In this document: positions 30,507 to 40,245 of the stretch, piece by piece
Numbering within the stretch: position 1 is the stretch's first letter
How the letters are laid out: each line of letters begins with the position of its first letter
DNA from: Acinetobacter sp. LoGeW2-3
GTDB taxonomy: Bacteria > Pseudomonadota > Gammaproteobacteria > Pseudomonadales > Moraxellaceae
Reading direction: 5' to 3'
Assembly (NCBI RefSeq): GCF_002688565.1
Contig: NZ_CP024011.1
Span: forward strand, 3,114,336 to 3,178,335
Length of the DNA: 64,000 bases
The notes under the pieces: generated by a model
The model's input: only the letters and a program-made list of their open reading frames with translations
Database searches by the model: none
Told to the model about the DNA's origin: nothing
Position numbers and translations under genes: made by a program

Positions 30507-32528
30507 TTAACTCAGCATCTGAGCCTTCAAACGCAGAATTTCATCACGCAAACGTGCTGCTTGTTCAAATTGCAGTTCTTTTGAAGCTTTCAGCATCTCT
30601 TTCTCAAGCTTACTCATGTGCTTCGCAAACAGTTTCGGATCTGCCAGCAGATGACGCTCATCAGCACTTAAAGCTTTAGCCTGATCAGAAATACGTTCAT
30701 CAATTTGATCATCATCAAGTACTTCACCGGTATCAATTTCCTTAATTACCTGACGGACTGCGCTGCGTGGGATAATGCCATGCTCTTCATTAAACTGAAT
30801 CTGTTTGGCACGACGGCGCTCAGTTTCATCAATTGCCTTCTGCATGGAGTCAGTAATCCGATCTGCGTAAAGAATTGCTCGACCTTTCAAATTACGCGCA
30901 GCACGACCAATAGTCTGAATCAGTGAACGTTCGGAACGCAGGAAGCCCTCTTTATCTGCATCCAGAATCGCGACCAAAGATACTTCAGGCATATCCAGAC
31001 CTTCACGTAGCAGGTTAATCCCGACCAGTACATCATAAATACCAGTACGCAGTTCATGAATGATCTTCACACGTTCTACGGTGTCGATATCTGAATGTAG
31101 ATAAGCCACCTTCACACCATATTCTTTTAGGTATGAAGTCAAATCCTCTGCCATACGCTTAGTTAATGTGGTTACTAACACACGTTCATTCAAATCTTTA
31201 CGGATATTAATTTCCGACAAGACATCATCGACCTGTGTCAGGACTGGACGGATTTCAATTTCAGGATCGACCAGACCAGTCGGACGTACCACCTGCTCTA
31301 CAATCTGTTCTGACTTTTCCAGTTCATATCGTGCTGGCGTTGCACTGACATAAACTGTGGTTGGCACAATACGTTCCCATTCCTCAAATTTCATTGGACG
31401 GTTATCCAATGCGCTCGGTAAACGGAAACCATAATTCACCAGATTTTCTTTACGCGAACGGTCCCCCTTATACATCGCACCAATCTGTGGAACAGTCACA
31501 TGCGATTCATCAATAATCAGCAAGGCATCATCAGGCACATAATCGAACAGTGTCGGCGGTGCTTCCCCAGATGGACGACCCGATAAATGACGTGAATAGT
31601 TTTCAATGCCGTTGGTATAGCCCAATTGCTGCATCATTTCCAAGTCATAACGGGTACGCTGTTCGATACGTTGTGCTTCCAGTAATTTGTCATTTTCACG
31701 AAAAAATACCAAACGCTCTTTCAGCTCTTCCCGGATAGTCTCGATGGCACGGGTCAGATTATCTTTCGGTGTGACATAGTGACTTTTTGGATAAATCGTC
31801 ACACGTGGTACCTTACGGATCATTTTACCTGTCAGTGGATCAAACCAGCGGATCGAATCGACTTCATCATCAAACAGTTCAATACGAATCGCATTCTGAT
31901 CCGATTCAGCCGGGAAAATATCAATGATTTCACCGCGAATACGATAAGTACCACGCAAGAACTCTAATTCATTACGCGTATATTGCATCTCGACCAGACG
32001 GCGGATGATGTCATCACGCCCAATCCGATCCCCTTTTACCACATGCAGCAACATGCTCATATAGGCATTCGGATCACCCAAACCATAAATCGCAGAGACT
32101 GAAGCAACAATAATCGCATCACGGCGTTCTAATAAGGCACGTGTTGCAGACAATCGCATCTGGTCAATATGATCATTAATTGCTGAATCTTTCTCGATAA
32201 AAGTATCGGAAGATGGCACATAAGCTTCTGGCTGATAATAGTCATAATAGCTGACGAAATATTCCACCGCATTATTCGGGAAGAATGCCTTAAATTCGCC
32301 ATAAAGCTGTGCCGCCAGTGTTTTGTTATGCGCCATGACAATAGTCGGACGTTGCGTCTGTGCAATCACGTTAGCCATGGTGTAGGTCTTACCTGACCCC
32401 GTCACGCCCAGCAACAGCTGATTCTTATAGCCCCGTTCAATTCCCTTAACCAGTTTTTCAATGGCTTGTGGCTGATCGCCAGCAGGTTGATAGCTGGTCA
32501 CTAATTCGAACGGGGTTTTATCGGACAT
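30507..32528 (-). CDS. uvrB: Excinuclease ABC subunit B
   Basis: The damage-verification helicase of nucleotide excision repair; partners UvrA and UvrC are not in this window. Starting at 32528 (MSDKTPFEL) the protein has 673 aa, the same as in E. coli; an upstream start would add four residues. The Walker A motif is GVTGSGKT (41-48), and the beta-hairpin [21 protein letters not shown] is intact. [12 protein letters not shown] and the C-terminal UVR domain ([26 protein letters not shown]) that binds UvrC are present. The gene is alone on its strand. Confidence 0.97.
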   Translation of the reverse strand: MSDKTPFELVTSYQPAGDQPQAIEKLVKGIERGYKNQLLLGVTGSGKTYTMANVIAQTQRPTIVMAHNKTLAAQLYGEFKAFFPNNAVEYFVSYYDYYQPEAYVPSSDTFIEKDSAINDHIDQMRLSATRALLERRDAIIVASVSAIYGLGDPNAYMSMLLHVVKGDRIGRDDIIRRLVEMQYTRNELEFLRGTYRIRGEIIDIFPAESDQNAIRIELFDDEVDSIRWFDPLTGKMIRKVPRVTIYPKSHYVTPKDNLTRAIETIREELKERLVFFRENDKLLEAQRIEQRTRYDLEMMQQLGYTNGIENYSRHLSGRPSGEAPPTLFDYVPDDALLIIDESHVTVPQIGAMYKGDRSRKENLVNYGFRLPSALDNRPMKFEEWERIVPTTVYVSATPARYELEKSEQIVEQVVRPTGLVDPEIEIRPVLTQVDDVLSEINIRKDLNERVLVTTLTKRMAEDLTSYLKEYGVKVAYLHSDIDTVERVKIIHELRTGIYDVLVGINLLREGLDMPEVSLVAILDADKEGFLRSERSLIQTIGRAARNLKGRAILYADRITDSMQKAIDETERRRAKQIQFNEEHGIIPRSAVRQVIKEIDTGEVLDDDQIDERISDQAKALSADERHLLADPKLFAKHMSKLEKEMLKASKELQFEQAARLRDEILRLKAQMLS

Positions 32529-33084
32529 AATTCTCGGCAATTCACTGACAATATTTTGTTGCTCTAATTATGGGGTCAAATCGGAATTACTCAATGCCTA
32601 AACCAGTGTCTATTTGGTAAATATTGAAGTGTATAAGTAACTTAATAGAATTATTAAAAGATAGCTAACTTCATCTTATTAACTTTTACCAATCTATTAA
32701 ACTTAGAAAATAACTATTTAAAAATTAACCAATAATGCTCAAAAAATTCAGTTAACTATGATTCAGGCTTCATAAGGACTACAGATATGATCAGTTTACA
32801 TAAAATCTCAATTTTCTGCCTTATTCAAGAATGGTTCTTCTATGGAAAAATCGCGAGCTATCCTTTTCATTCGTTACAAATACTTCTGAAGCCTGCTTCT
32901 ATTAAAAATTGATAGATGAATGACTTTTATCATTCATATCTACCACATCTTGGAAAACAGATCGTCAGAGATTTTAGATTATTATCTATACTGATTCATT
33001 TTCCCTTTTATAGACACAATTTGCCTTGACCCTTATGAATTTCAAAGGCAACATGAAACCAATAAGGATATCGAATTAAGAGCC
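32529..33084. other. Intergenic region between uvrB and the macro-like gene
   Basis: About 555 bp, divergent, so it holds promoters in both directions. It contains one possible short gene (32787-32912). I saw no clear SOS box; Acinetobacter lacks a classical LexA, so none is expected. Confidence 0.5.
32787..32912 (+). CDS. Possible small protein (41 aa)
   Basis: ATG at 32787 preceded by AAGGA at 8-nt spacing. Encodes MISLHKISIFCLIQEW... to IKN, a hydrophobic and aromatic-rich peptide. The reading frame is short and the base composition is intergenic-like, so the Shine-Dalgarno match may be chance. Confidence 0.3.
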   Translation: MISLHKISIFCLIQEWFFYGKIASYPFHSLQILLKPASIKN

Positions 33085-33873
33085 ATGACTTACCAATACC
33101 ATGATGAAAGCATCGTCAAATCCTTGCCAGAAAATACCGTGTTTGTATTTGGCAGTAATATGGCAGGACAACATGCCGGCGGAGCTGCAAGAACAGCACT
33201 GGAGCATTTTGGGGCTGTAGAAGGTGTTGGTCGTGGCTGGTCTGGTCAAAGCTATGCTATTCCAACAATGAATGAGCATTTACAGCAAATGCCGTTATCC
33301 CAGATTCAGCACTATATCGATGACTTCAAAATTTACACCAAGAATCATCCGAAAAATAAGTACTTTCTGACTTCAGTCGGCTGTGGTATTGCCGGTTATA
33401 AAGTAGAAGAAATTGCGCCGATGTTTAAGGGCATTTCACATAATGTGATTTTCCCGCAATCCTTCCGTCCTTTTGTAGAAAAACCATTACCAAAACTGAC
33501 GGAAAAATTCCTTAAAACTATATTCCGCGATTCTATTATTTTTGCAGATCCTACCGATGAACTAATCGAAGTTCTTGCGGTGTCCGATAGTGAAAAAAGT
33601 CTGGCTAAAATTTTACTAAATACCCAGATGTATCCGACCGATAGTAATGGCCGTGATCGTGTCTTTGAGATTCAGGACATTCTGCATAATTTGAATGGTA
33701 AGGTTTTTGATTTCCAGAATAATTCTGAAGGCCCAATGGTCTTTGGTGGTGTAATTCTGGCACTGCTTGAACTGTATAATATTAATGAGCAAGATTTCTC
33801 AGACGTTTGGCATGGTAAACGTGAGATTGCTCCGCCAAAGCCTGAAAATAAGGCGCGTAGAAATCCTCGTTAA
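33085..33873 (+). CDS. Macro-domain-like protein with an extra C-terminal domain
   Basis: 262 aa. The N-terminal ~135 residues carry VFVFGSNMAGQHAGGAA (18-34) followed by YAIPT and LTSVGCGIAGY, the glycine-loop pattern of macro-like domains that bind ADP-ribose-type ligands or of the family NCBI calls 'A1S_2505 phage non-structural protein'. I hold that family name from memory. The C-terminal half is unlike macro domains, largely helical and of unknown role. It ends at a good terminator. The protein could hydrolyse or bind ADP-ribosyl groups, but this is unproven. No phage genes lie around it. Confidence 0.7.
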   Translation: MTYQYHDESIVKSLPENTVFVFGSNMAGQHAGGAARTALEHFGAVEGVGRGWSGQSYAIPTMNEHLQQMPLSQIQHYIDDFKIYTKNHPKNKYFLTSVGCGIAGYKVEEIAPMFKGISHNVIFPQSFRPFVEKPLPKLTEKFLKTIFRDSIIFADPTDELIEVLAVSDSEKSLAKILLNTQMYPTDSNGRDRVFEIQDILHNLNGKVFDFQNNSEGPMVFGGVILALLELYNINEQDFSDVWHGKREIAPPKPENKARRNPR

Positions 33874-33894
33874 TTCCTAACGTTCAGTCAATTC

Positions 33895-33923
33895 AAAGCC
33901 AATTATCGAATTGGCTTTTTTTT
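33895..33923 (+). terminator. Terminator of the macro-like gene
   Basis: AAAGCCAATT / AATTGGCTTT stem with an ATCG loop and a long T-run. Confidence 0.92.
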
Positions 33924-34062
33924 TCATTGAAAGATATAGATATGATTTAAGAGAAAATACATCTAACTTTCAAAATAAATATAATTATCACATTATTTTA
34001 AAATAATTTTTTTGGTCTTATACTTGTTTCATTACATTAAATAATAAATTTGAGCTGCTTGA

Positions 34063-35514
34063 ATGAACATGTTGGATTCCCCTATTTTTGAATTATCTCC
34101 TATTGCTATGTGGCTTGAAGACTTTAGTGAAGTAAAAAAACAATTTGATCTCTGGCGTGCTCAAGGAGTGCAGGATTTATTTACTTTTTTACAGGAAGAC
34201 GAATCACGCATTTTGGAATGTGCTCGAAAAATTAAACTGCTTAAGGTGAATTCCAAAACCTTAGAACTTTTTCAAGCAGATGACTTTAATCATTTAAGTC
34301 AAAATTTGGACCAAGTCTTTAAAGAGGATATGAGTAAGTCTCATATTCAGGAACTCGTGGCTTTATGGAATGGAGAAACCCAATTTTCCCATTCTGCCAT
34401 AAACTATACCTTGACTGGTCAGCGTCTGGATATTCAGCTTAAAGGCATTGTTCTACCACAGCATGAACATGATTTATCCCTGCTTTTAATCACCACTGAA
34501 GACATTACGGCTTATACACAAGCTCGTCGTCTAGAAGAACAAAACCGTCATCTCGCAGAAGCCCGTTTTATCTATTCTCCAGCTTCATTGTGGATCGAGG
34601 ATTTTAGCCAGATTAAACTAAAATTAGATCATTTGCGTGAATTAGGAATTGAAGATTTTCATACTTTTCTAGATGTACATCATGACTTTATTTATGAATG
34701 TATTCGAGAAATCAGAATCATTGATGTCAATCAGGCTACTCTCGATTTATTTGGGGCCCCAGATAAAGATGCTCTCTTAAAAAATGTTCATAAAGTCTTT
34801 GCGAAAGAAATGGTGCAGACCTTTAAAGAACAACTCATTGAGCTTTGGAACGACAATCTGCATCATCAGCGCGAAGCGGTAAATTATGCACTGGATGGCA
34901 GTATTCGCCATGTCTTGCTTCAATTCACAGTGTTTCCTGATTATCTAGATGACTGGAGTGTTGTTCAGGTTGCATTGACTGATATCACCGCACGTAAAAA
35001 AGCGGAACATTATCTGGAATATTTAGGCAGACATGATGTCCTGACCAAGCTATGTAACCGTTCATTTTACATGCAGGAACTGAACCGACTGGAGCGTAAT
35101 TCACTGCGCCCTGTATCCTGTATTTTTATGGACCTTAATGGACTAAAAGAGCTGAATGACAGCCTTGGGCATGATGCCGGAGATAATCAGTTACGCCGTA
35201 TGGGCAACATCCTGACTCAACTTATTCAACATACGCCCTATTCTGCCTCACGAATTGGTGGAGATGAATTTGTAGTCCTTTTACCGGGCGCGGATCAGAC
35301 TGCTTTGCAAAACTGTTTGAATAGTCTGCATGAACTTTTAATCGTTGATAACCAGTTCCATTCGCATCAACCCATCAGCCTGTCGATCGGGCATGCAACG
35401 AGTCATGCAGATGAACGTCTTGAAGACATGCTGAAGCGTGCCGATCAAGAGATGTACCACCAGAAAAGAACTCATTACCAAAATAATGACCGGAGAATAT
35501 CAGTCTCTCAGTAA
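34063..35514 (+). CDS. Diguanylate cyclase with two PAS-like sensor repeats
   Basis: Makes the second messenger c-di-GMP from GTP. 483 aa: two homologous ~150-residue PAS-like repeats (about 7-160 and 172-315; compare SPIAMWLEDFSEVKK with SPASLWIEDFSQIKL) and then a GGDEF domain with an intact GGDEF motif at 399-403. The allosteric RxxD inhibition site normally five residues before GGDEF is absent (sequence PYSASRI). No transmembrane segments, so it is cytoplasmic. The PAS ligand is unknown. Confidence 0.9.
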   Translation: MNMLDSPIFELSPIAMWLEDFSEVKKQFDLWRAQGVQDLFTFLQEDESRILECARKIKLLKVNSKTLELFQADDFNHLSQNLDQVFKEDMSKSHIQELVALWNGETQFSHSAINYTLTGQRLDIQLKGIVLPQHEHDLSLLLITTEDITAYTQARRLEEQNRHLAEARFIYSPASLWIEDFSQIKLKLDHLRELGIEDFHTFLDVHHDFIYECIREIRIIDVNQATLDLFGAPDKDALLKNVHKVFAKEMVQTFKEQLIELWNDNLHHQREAVNYALDGSIRHVLLQFTVFPDYLDDWSVVQVALTDITARKKAEHYLEYLGRHDVLTKLCNRSFYMQELNRLERNSLRPVSCIFMDLNGLKELNDSLGHDAGDNQLRRMGNILTQLIQHTPYSASRIGGDEFVVLLPGADQTALQNCLNSLHELLIVDNQFHSHQPISLSIGHATSHADERLEDMLKRADQEMYHQKRTHYQNNDRRISVSQ

Positions 35515-35540
35515 GTTCCATGATTTAAATATCAGCTAAT

Positions 35541-35575
35541 AAAAAGCCATGGTCAAATGCCATGGCTTTTTATTT
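35541..35575. terminator. Bidirectional terminator after the diguanylate cyclase gene
   Basis: AAAAAGCCATGG / CCATGGCTTTTT stem with a 7-nt loop. It serves the cyclase gene and, from the other side, the small gene that follows. Confidence 0.92.
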
Positions 35576-35581
35576 TAAAAC

Positions 35582-35761
35582 TTAGCGTTTTCCCATTGAA
35601 CGGCGGGTACCACGTGGTGGCATCCAGGTTCTATCCGCATAACGTTGTGGCTTAGGACGAAGATCTTCAAGGATCTCATCTGTCGCACCTTGTTCAGCTT
35701 GCTTCAACGGAAATGGTAAATTAACTAAAGGCTTTTTCTTGGGAGTATTTGGGGAGCTCAT
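35582..35761 (-). CDS. Small basic protein (59 aa)
   Basis: Encodes MSSPNTPKKKPLVNLPF..., rich in Lys/Arg and Pro, ending MPPRGTRRSMGKR. It has an open frame from ATG to TAA, core-like codon use and a terminator right behind it. It has no signal peptide or membrane segment. The highly basic, proline-rich character suggests nucleic-acid or ribosome contact, but no domain is recognised. Confidence 0.65.
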   Translation of the reverse strand: MSSPNTPKKKPLVNLPFPLKQAEQGATDEILEDLRPKPQRYADRTWMPPRGTRRSMGKR

Positions 35762-36165
35762 CAGACTGACTCAATAATAACTCAGCCTATTGTACAAAAA
35801 AAAAGAGCTGAATGTAAAAACAAGTCTTTTTATTATGCACTCTCATGACCATTCACTTAATTTCGATATCATGTTCAGGATAAAAAAATACGTCTTAAGT
35901 GTTCTATTTTATCTAACTAAAAGATGTCTAAAAAATAGATAGCTATTCATATTTTCTAAAAAGCAGAGCAAACCAGTATTTTTTTATTTTTAGATTAATA
36001 AATTACAAAATCACTAAGATAATCCAACTCATTGAAATAAATTTCCTTCTTTATTTACCTTTCACCTACTTAGTCCTGTTATTTTTCATACAGATTAATT
36101 AAGCCGATTTTAGTTTTATGAACAATAACAAAAACAAAGATGAATAAATTGAACAAGGAGTTCAA
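35762..36165. other. Intergenic region upstream of the OmpW-family gene
   Basis: 404 bp, AT-rich, with no ORF of note. It should hold the promoter of the porin gene and that of the small basic gene on the other strand. Just before the porin start lies an AAGGAG ribosome-binding site. Confidence 0.5.
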
Positions 36166-37278
36166 ATGAAAAAGGTTTTAGGGACGTTTATTGGCTCAAT
36201 GGCATTGATGCCTATTTTGACTCACGCCGATTCCCCTTATTTTAGCCTACAAGAAGGCGATAGCTTTAAACGTTTTTCAGTTTCCGTTGGTGCTTTACAC
36301 GTTATGCCACAAGGGAAAGCACAACCTTTTAAAGTAAATACAATTGTAGCTGAAGGCGAAACATCTAAAGTGGGTGACGTTGCTACAGCTGATATCATTG
36401 CAAATAGAGAAGGTAATAAAATAAATTTAGCCAACCTTATTGTTAACTTCCTAAATGGTATTAGAAATGACTCAACGCTCCCTTCATCATTAAGTGGTAC
36501 CGCAGACATTTATGGCCTCAGTTATTGGGATAATCCAGGTACAGGCCTAGAAGCAGATGATGTGACAACCCTTGGCATCATGACTAACTACTTCTTCACA
36601 GATAATGTTTCCTTTGAAATGAAGGCGGGTATCCCACCTAAAGTGGATCTTCAAGGTACAGGTAAAATTTATGCTCCATTTTCGGCTATTTCCAGCCCCA
36701 CTGGTTCTACCATCATAGGGCAAATTGATTTAAAAAATGATTTATTAGTTACAGATCTAGGTGCACATGGTCCAGCTGCGTCTGCTCGAGCTTGGACACC
36801 TGCATTTGAGTTCCAATATCATTTTGGTAAAACAGGCGTAAATAAGTTCCGACCTTATGTGGGCGTAGGCCTAATGTATGCTTATTTCAATGAACTGGAA
36901 ATTAATTCACGTACCGAGCAAGATTTAATTAAAGCAGGCCATATGATTGCTAATATTAAAGATGGCGAAGCTGGTAAGGCACTCGGAATTAGTACATTGG
37001 CCCCAGGTGAAGCAGTACCAAGTAATTTAGCAAGTAAAGGCAGTACACCAAAAGTAAAAGTAGAAGCTAGTGATGCTTTTGCACCTGTCGCTACTGTAGG
37101 ATTTACCTATGATTTTAATGATAAATGGTTTGCTGTAGGTTCAGTGAGTTATGCTCATCTAAAAAATGATACAACTATTACAGTGTCTAATGATACTTAC
37201 GGCACTTTAATTACTTCTAAAGCAGATATTGAGGTTAATCCAATCCTAGCTTATGCAGGTTTTGGTATGCGTTTCTAA
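36166..37278 (+). CDS. OmpW-family outer-membrane protein, enlarged
   Basis: An eight-stranded outer-membrane barrel of the OmpW/AlkL family that allows passage of small hydrophobic compounds. Signal peptide residues 1-21 (ending THA). Family strands are visible: DDVTTLGIMTNYFFTDNVSFEMKAGIPPKVDLQG (~124-157), FEFQYHFG, RPYVGVGLMYAYF and the C-terminal AYAGFGMRF with terminal Phe. At 370 aa it is much longer than the usual ~210-230; extra sequence lies at ~45-110 and ~255-305, where it probably forms extracellular loops. Preceded by a strong AAGGAG site. Confidence 0.85.
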   Translation: MKKVLGTFIGSMALMPILTHADSPYFSLQEGDSFKRFSVSVGALHVMPQGKAQPFKVNTIVAEGETSKVGDVATADIIANREGNKINLANLIVNFLNGIRNDSTLPSSLSGTADIYGLSYWDNPGTGLEADDVTTLGIMTNYFFTDNVSFEMKAGIPPKVDLQGTGKIYAPFSAISSPTGSTIIGQIDLKNDLLVTDLGAHGPAASARAWTPAFEFQYHFGKTGVNKFRPYVGVGLMYAYFNELEINSRTEQDLIKAGHMIANIKDGEAGKALGISTLAPGEAVPSNLASKGSTPKVKVEASDAFAPVATVGFTYDFNDKWFAVGSVSYAHLKNDTTITVSNDTYGTLITSKADIEVNPILAYAGFGMRF

Positions 37279-37291
37279 GCTCATCCGATTT

Positions 37292-37325
37292 AAAAGCAGG
37301 GCTATGCTCTGCTTTTTTATTTTTT
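37292..37325 (+). terminator. Terminator of the OmpW-family gene
   Basis: AAAGCAG / CTGCTTT stem, loop GGCTATGCT, long T-run. Confidence 0.85.
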
Positions 37326-37498
37326 ATCCATGAAATAGTCAAAAACTTTATTCAGTGTATGAATTCTATGTATGACCAACCTATCTTTATAGATATCAAA
37401 TCCATAAAAAAAATTTATCTTTTAAGTAATTATTATTCTATCGCGACAACAAGTTGAATCGACTAACATAGGCTCGACGATCTAAGCACAAAGTTCTT

Positions 37499-38713
37499 AT
37501 GACCAATACCCAGTTTTCCAAGCCACTTATTTATATGCTCATTGGTTCAGCAGTGATTCTGGCTTTGTCTCTAGGTGTCCGTCATGCATTTGGTTTATAT
37601 CTGGTGCCGATGAGCCATGAATATGGCTGGGGACACAACGTATTCAGTCTGGCAATTGCCATGCAAAACCTGATTTGGGGTGCAGTCCAACCTGTAACAG
37701 GTGCAATTACCGATAAATACGGCAGTAAATTAGTTGTGGCAGTCGGTGGAGCCTTATATGCCTTAGGCTTATTACTGATGGCGATCAGTTCAACCGCCTG
37801 GATGTTGAATCTAAGCGTAGGATTGATTTTAGGCTTGGCGCTTTCTGCTACCTCTTTCCCTGTTTTACTCTCTGCGGTTGGTCGCGCAGCGCATCCCGAG
37901 AAGCGTAGTTTGGCGATGGGGATCGCAAGTGCTGCAGGTTCCTTCGGTCAGTTTATTATGCTGCCTTCTACGCTATTACTGCTGCAAAGTATTGGCTGGT
38001 CAGCCGCATTGGTGGCGAGTGCGATTCTGATTGCTCTTATAGTTCCGCTTGCCTGGATGCTTAAAGCACCGATGTATGCAGATCCAAATGCAGCACCGAC
38101 TCCCACAAAGCCATCACTGAGCTTTAAACAGATTCTGGTCATTGCTAAAAATCATAAACCGTTCTGGTTCCTGGCACTGGGCTTCTTTGTATGTGGTTTT
38201 CAGGTGGTCTTTATCGGGATTCACTTGCCTGGCTATCTGATTGACCATGGTTTTAATGCCACAACGGGAACCATCTTCTTGGCCCTGGTTGGATTATTTA
38301 ATGTAGTCGGAACCTATACCGCAGGCTGGTTAGGTGGAAAATACTCCAAACCACACTTATTGATGGGACTGTATGGCCTACGTGGCATTGCCATCATTGC
38401 ATTTTTACTGCTGCCGCTTAGTACATGGACAGTCTATGCCTTTGGTGTCATCATGGGATTATTATGGTTATCTACCGTGCCGTTGACCAATGGCATTGTC
38501 GCCAATATGTTCGGTGTGAAGTATCTGACCATGCTCAGTGGTATTGTGTTCTTTACCCATCAGGTCGGATCATTCTTTGGTGGATGGCTCGGTGGTGTTA
38601 ACCATGATATGGCGGGCAACTATAATGCAGTGTGGATACTTTCGATTATCTTAAGCGTCTTTGGGATATTGATTCATTTCTGTGTCAATGAGGAGCAGAT
38701 TGTGCATGACTGA
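37499..38713 (+). CDS. MFS transporter, oxalate/formate-antiporter-like
   Basis: 404 aa with twelve hydrophobic helices. The loop 2-3 motif is GAITDKYGSKLV (~67-78), and the pattern of VRHAFGLYLVPMS in helix 1 and GVKYLTMLSGIVFFTHQVGSF near the end is that of monocarboxylate/OxlT-like MFS members. The substrate is unknown. Its 3' end overlaps by 8 bp a small membrane-peptide gene, so the two are probably coupled. Confidence 0.85.
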   Translation: MTNTQFSKPLIYMLIGSAVILALSLGVRHAFGLYLVPMSHEYGWGHNVFSLAIAMQNLIWGAVQPVTGAITDKYGSKLVVAVGGALYALGLLLMAISSTAWMLNLSVGLILGLALSATSFPVLLSAVGRAAHPEKRSLAMGIASAAGSFGQFIMLPSTLLLLQSIGWSAALVASAILIALIVPLAWMLKAPMYADPNAAPTPTKPSLSFKQILVIAKNHKPFWFLALGFFVCGFQVVFIGIHLPGYLIDHGFNATTGTIFLALVGLFNVVGTYTAGWLGGKYSKPHLLMGLYGLRGIAIIAFLLLPLSTWTVYAFGVIMGLLWLSTVPLTNGIVANMFGVKYLTMLSGIVFFTHQVGSFFGGWLGGVNHDMAGNYNAVWILSIILSVFGILIHFCVNEEQIVHD

Positions 38714-38840
38714 TTCAGGCTTTTTACTTAAGCTCATCATCAGTATGAGTTTGATAGTGCTATTGGCTCTCGCTCTACTATTATGGAGCCGGACACCAGA
38801 GTTATTTGAATACTTTAATCAGGCTTTCTGTGCGCATTAA
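38706..38840 (+). CDS. 44-aa single-TM peptide overlapping the MFS gene
   Basis: The ATG lies inside the last codons of the MFS transporter (8-bp overlap) and is preceded by GAGGAG. The peptide is MTDSGFLLKLIISMSLIVLLALALLLW... with one transmembrane helix (about 7-27) and a short C-terminal tail ending FCAH. The placement suggests a translationally coupled small subunit or regulator of the transporter; that role is inference. Confidence 0.6.
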   Translation: MTDSGFLLKLIISMSLIVLLALALLLWSRTPELFEYFNQAFCAH

Positions 38841-39028
38841 TCACACAAACTGTTGTCAAATCATCAGCAAAATTCACTATTTTTTCAGCATAAAAAACTA
38901 AAAGCTGAAAAAACAATAAAATAATACATTTTCATTGCTATTTCATAAACTTAGCATTTCTAATGATTTTGCTTTATCTTCAGTTTTTCATACATTTTTG
39001 ATTATCAAAAAAATGATGAGACTTTCTA

Positions 39029-39994
39029 ATGACAAGTTTATCCCAGTTATCACAAGCAATTCACGATGCACCACGTTGGCATCAGCCTGATCAGTTTCAG
39101 AATCCTGAAGAAATTCAAATTGTACCGCAACAAGATGCTGCTTTAGGCGCAGTGGTTTATGGTCTGGATGCACGTAAAGCCCAATCCGGTGAAACCATTC
39201 TGAAGCTTAAACAAGCACTGGCTGAACACCTTATTTTAATCTTTAAAAACCAAAGTCTGGATGACCTGCAGTATCTGGCATTTACGACTTATTTTGGTTC
39301 AATCTTCCGTCCTAGTCCTGATACCCCGGTACTTGCAGCACAATCTGACACTGGGGTTCCTCCAGATGTGGTTCCTGTTTCAAATGCCGTCGGTCAAGGT
39401 GATTATACGGGCCATGGCGAATTGACGCCACATGCGGACCATCAGTGGACACCACTGCCTTCTTTTGGTTCATTACTTTACGCTATCGAAATTCCTAAAG
39501 ATGGCGGCCAGACTACATGGATCAATACCATCAAAGCTTATGATGCACTTGATAAAGAAACCAAAGCCCATATTGATCAACTGCAACTGATTACCTATAA
39601 CCCATTTGTCCGTCGTCAAAAGACTAAAGATACAGCCAATGATCAAGGGTATGGATCAAGTCCATTCTATCGTTTTAAAGATCAACCGATTTTAAGCCAT
39701 GCTTATCCTCATCCGCTGGTACGCACCCATCCTGAATCTGGGCGTAAAGCATTGTGGTTGAATACCCATACCGAAGTGGAACTGGTCAATTATGATGATC
39801 AGGTGGGCAGCGAACTGATTGCCAAACTTCGTGCCCATGTACAAAAGCCTGAGTTTGCTTATGAGCATAATTGGGAAGTTGGCGATATCGTATTCTGGGA
39901 CAATCAAGTCACCCTGCATTCACGACGTCCCTTCCCCGCTGATCAGCGTCGCTTACTAAAACGCATCAGTCTGGCAGGTAGCCGTCCATTCTAA
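39029..39994 (+). CDS. TauD/TfdA-family Fe(II)/2-oxoglutarate dioxygenase
   Basis: An oxygenase that couples 2-oxoglutarate decarboxylation to substrate hydroxylation. 321 aa. The iron facial triad is visible as His135-x-Asp137 (in TPHADHQW) and a distal His297 (in WDNQVTLHSRRPF), with Arg further on to bind 2-oxoglutarate. The family includes taurine, 2,4-D and carnitine-type hydroxylases; the sequence does not tell the substrate, and neighbours do not help. Monocistronic. Confidence 0.9.
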   Translation: MTSLSQLSQAIHDAPRWHQPDQFQNPEEIQIVPQQDAALGAVVYGLDARKAQSGETILKLKQALAEHLILIFKNQSLDDLQYLAFTTYFGSIFRPSPDTPVLAAQSDTGVPPDVVPVSNAVGQGDYTGHGELTPHADHQWTPLPSFGSLLYAIEIPKDGGQTTWINTIKAYDALDKETKAHIDQLQLITYNPFVRRQKTKDTANDQGYGSSPFYRFKDQPILSHAYPHPLVRTHPESGRKALWLNTHTEVELVNYDDQVGSELIAKLRAHVQKPEFAYEHNWEVGDIVFWDNQVTLHSRRPFPADQRRLLKRISLAGSRPF

Positions 39995-40037
39995 TCCTCA
40001 ATAAAAGAATAAATTAGAATAATAATGGCTTTATTTT

Positions 40038-40078
40038 CACCATTGAGTGTCTGGCAGGCTCAATGGTGTTTTTATTTA
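40038..40078 (+). terminator. Terminator of the dioxygenase gene
   Basis: CACCATTGAG / CTCAATGGTG stem (10 bp, 11-nt loop) followed by a T-run. Confidence 0.88.
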
Positions 40079-40245
40079 GAGTCAATCCTTCTATTTCAAA
40101 ATTTTCATCCCGCCTATTCAAACCCTTTAATTATTTAACAGAATTCTCGCCTAATTAACCTTTCTTCACGCAATCCTTATCGTGTAGTCGTGTTTTTCTG
40201 ATTAGCGTAATTGAATATTGAAATCACTGCATTAAGGAGAAGAAA

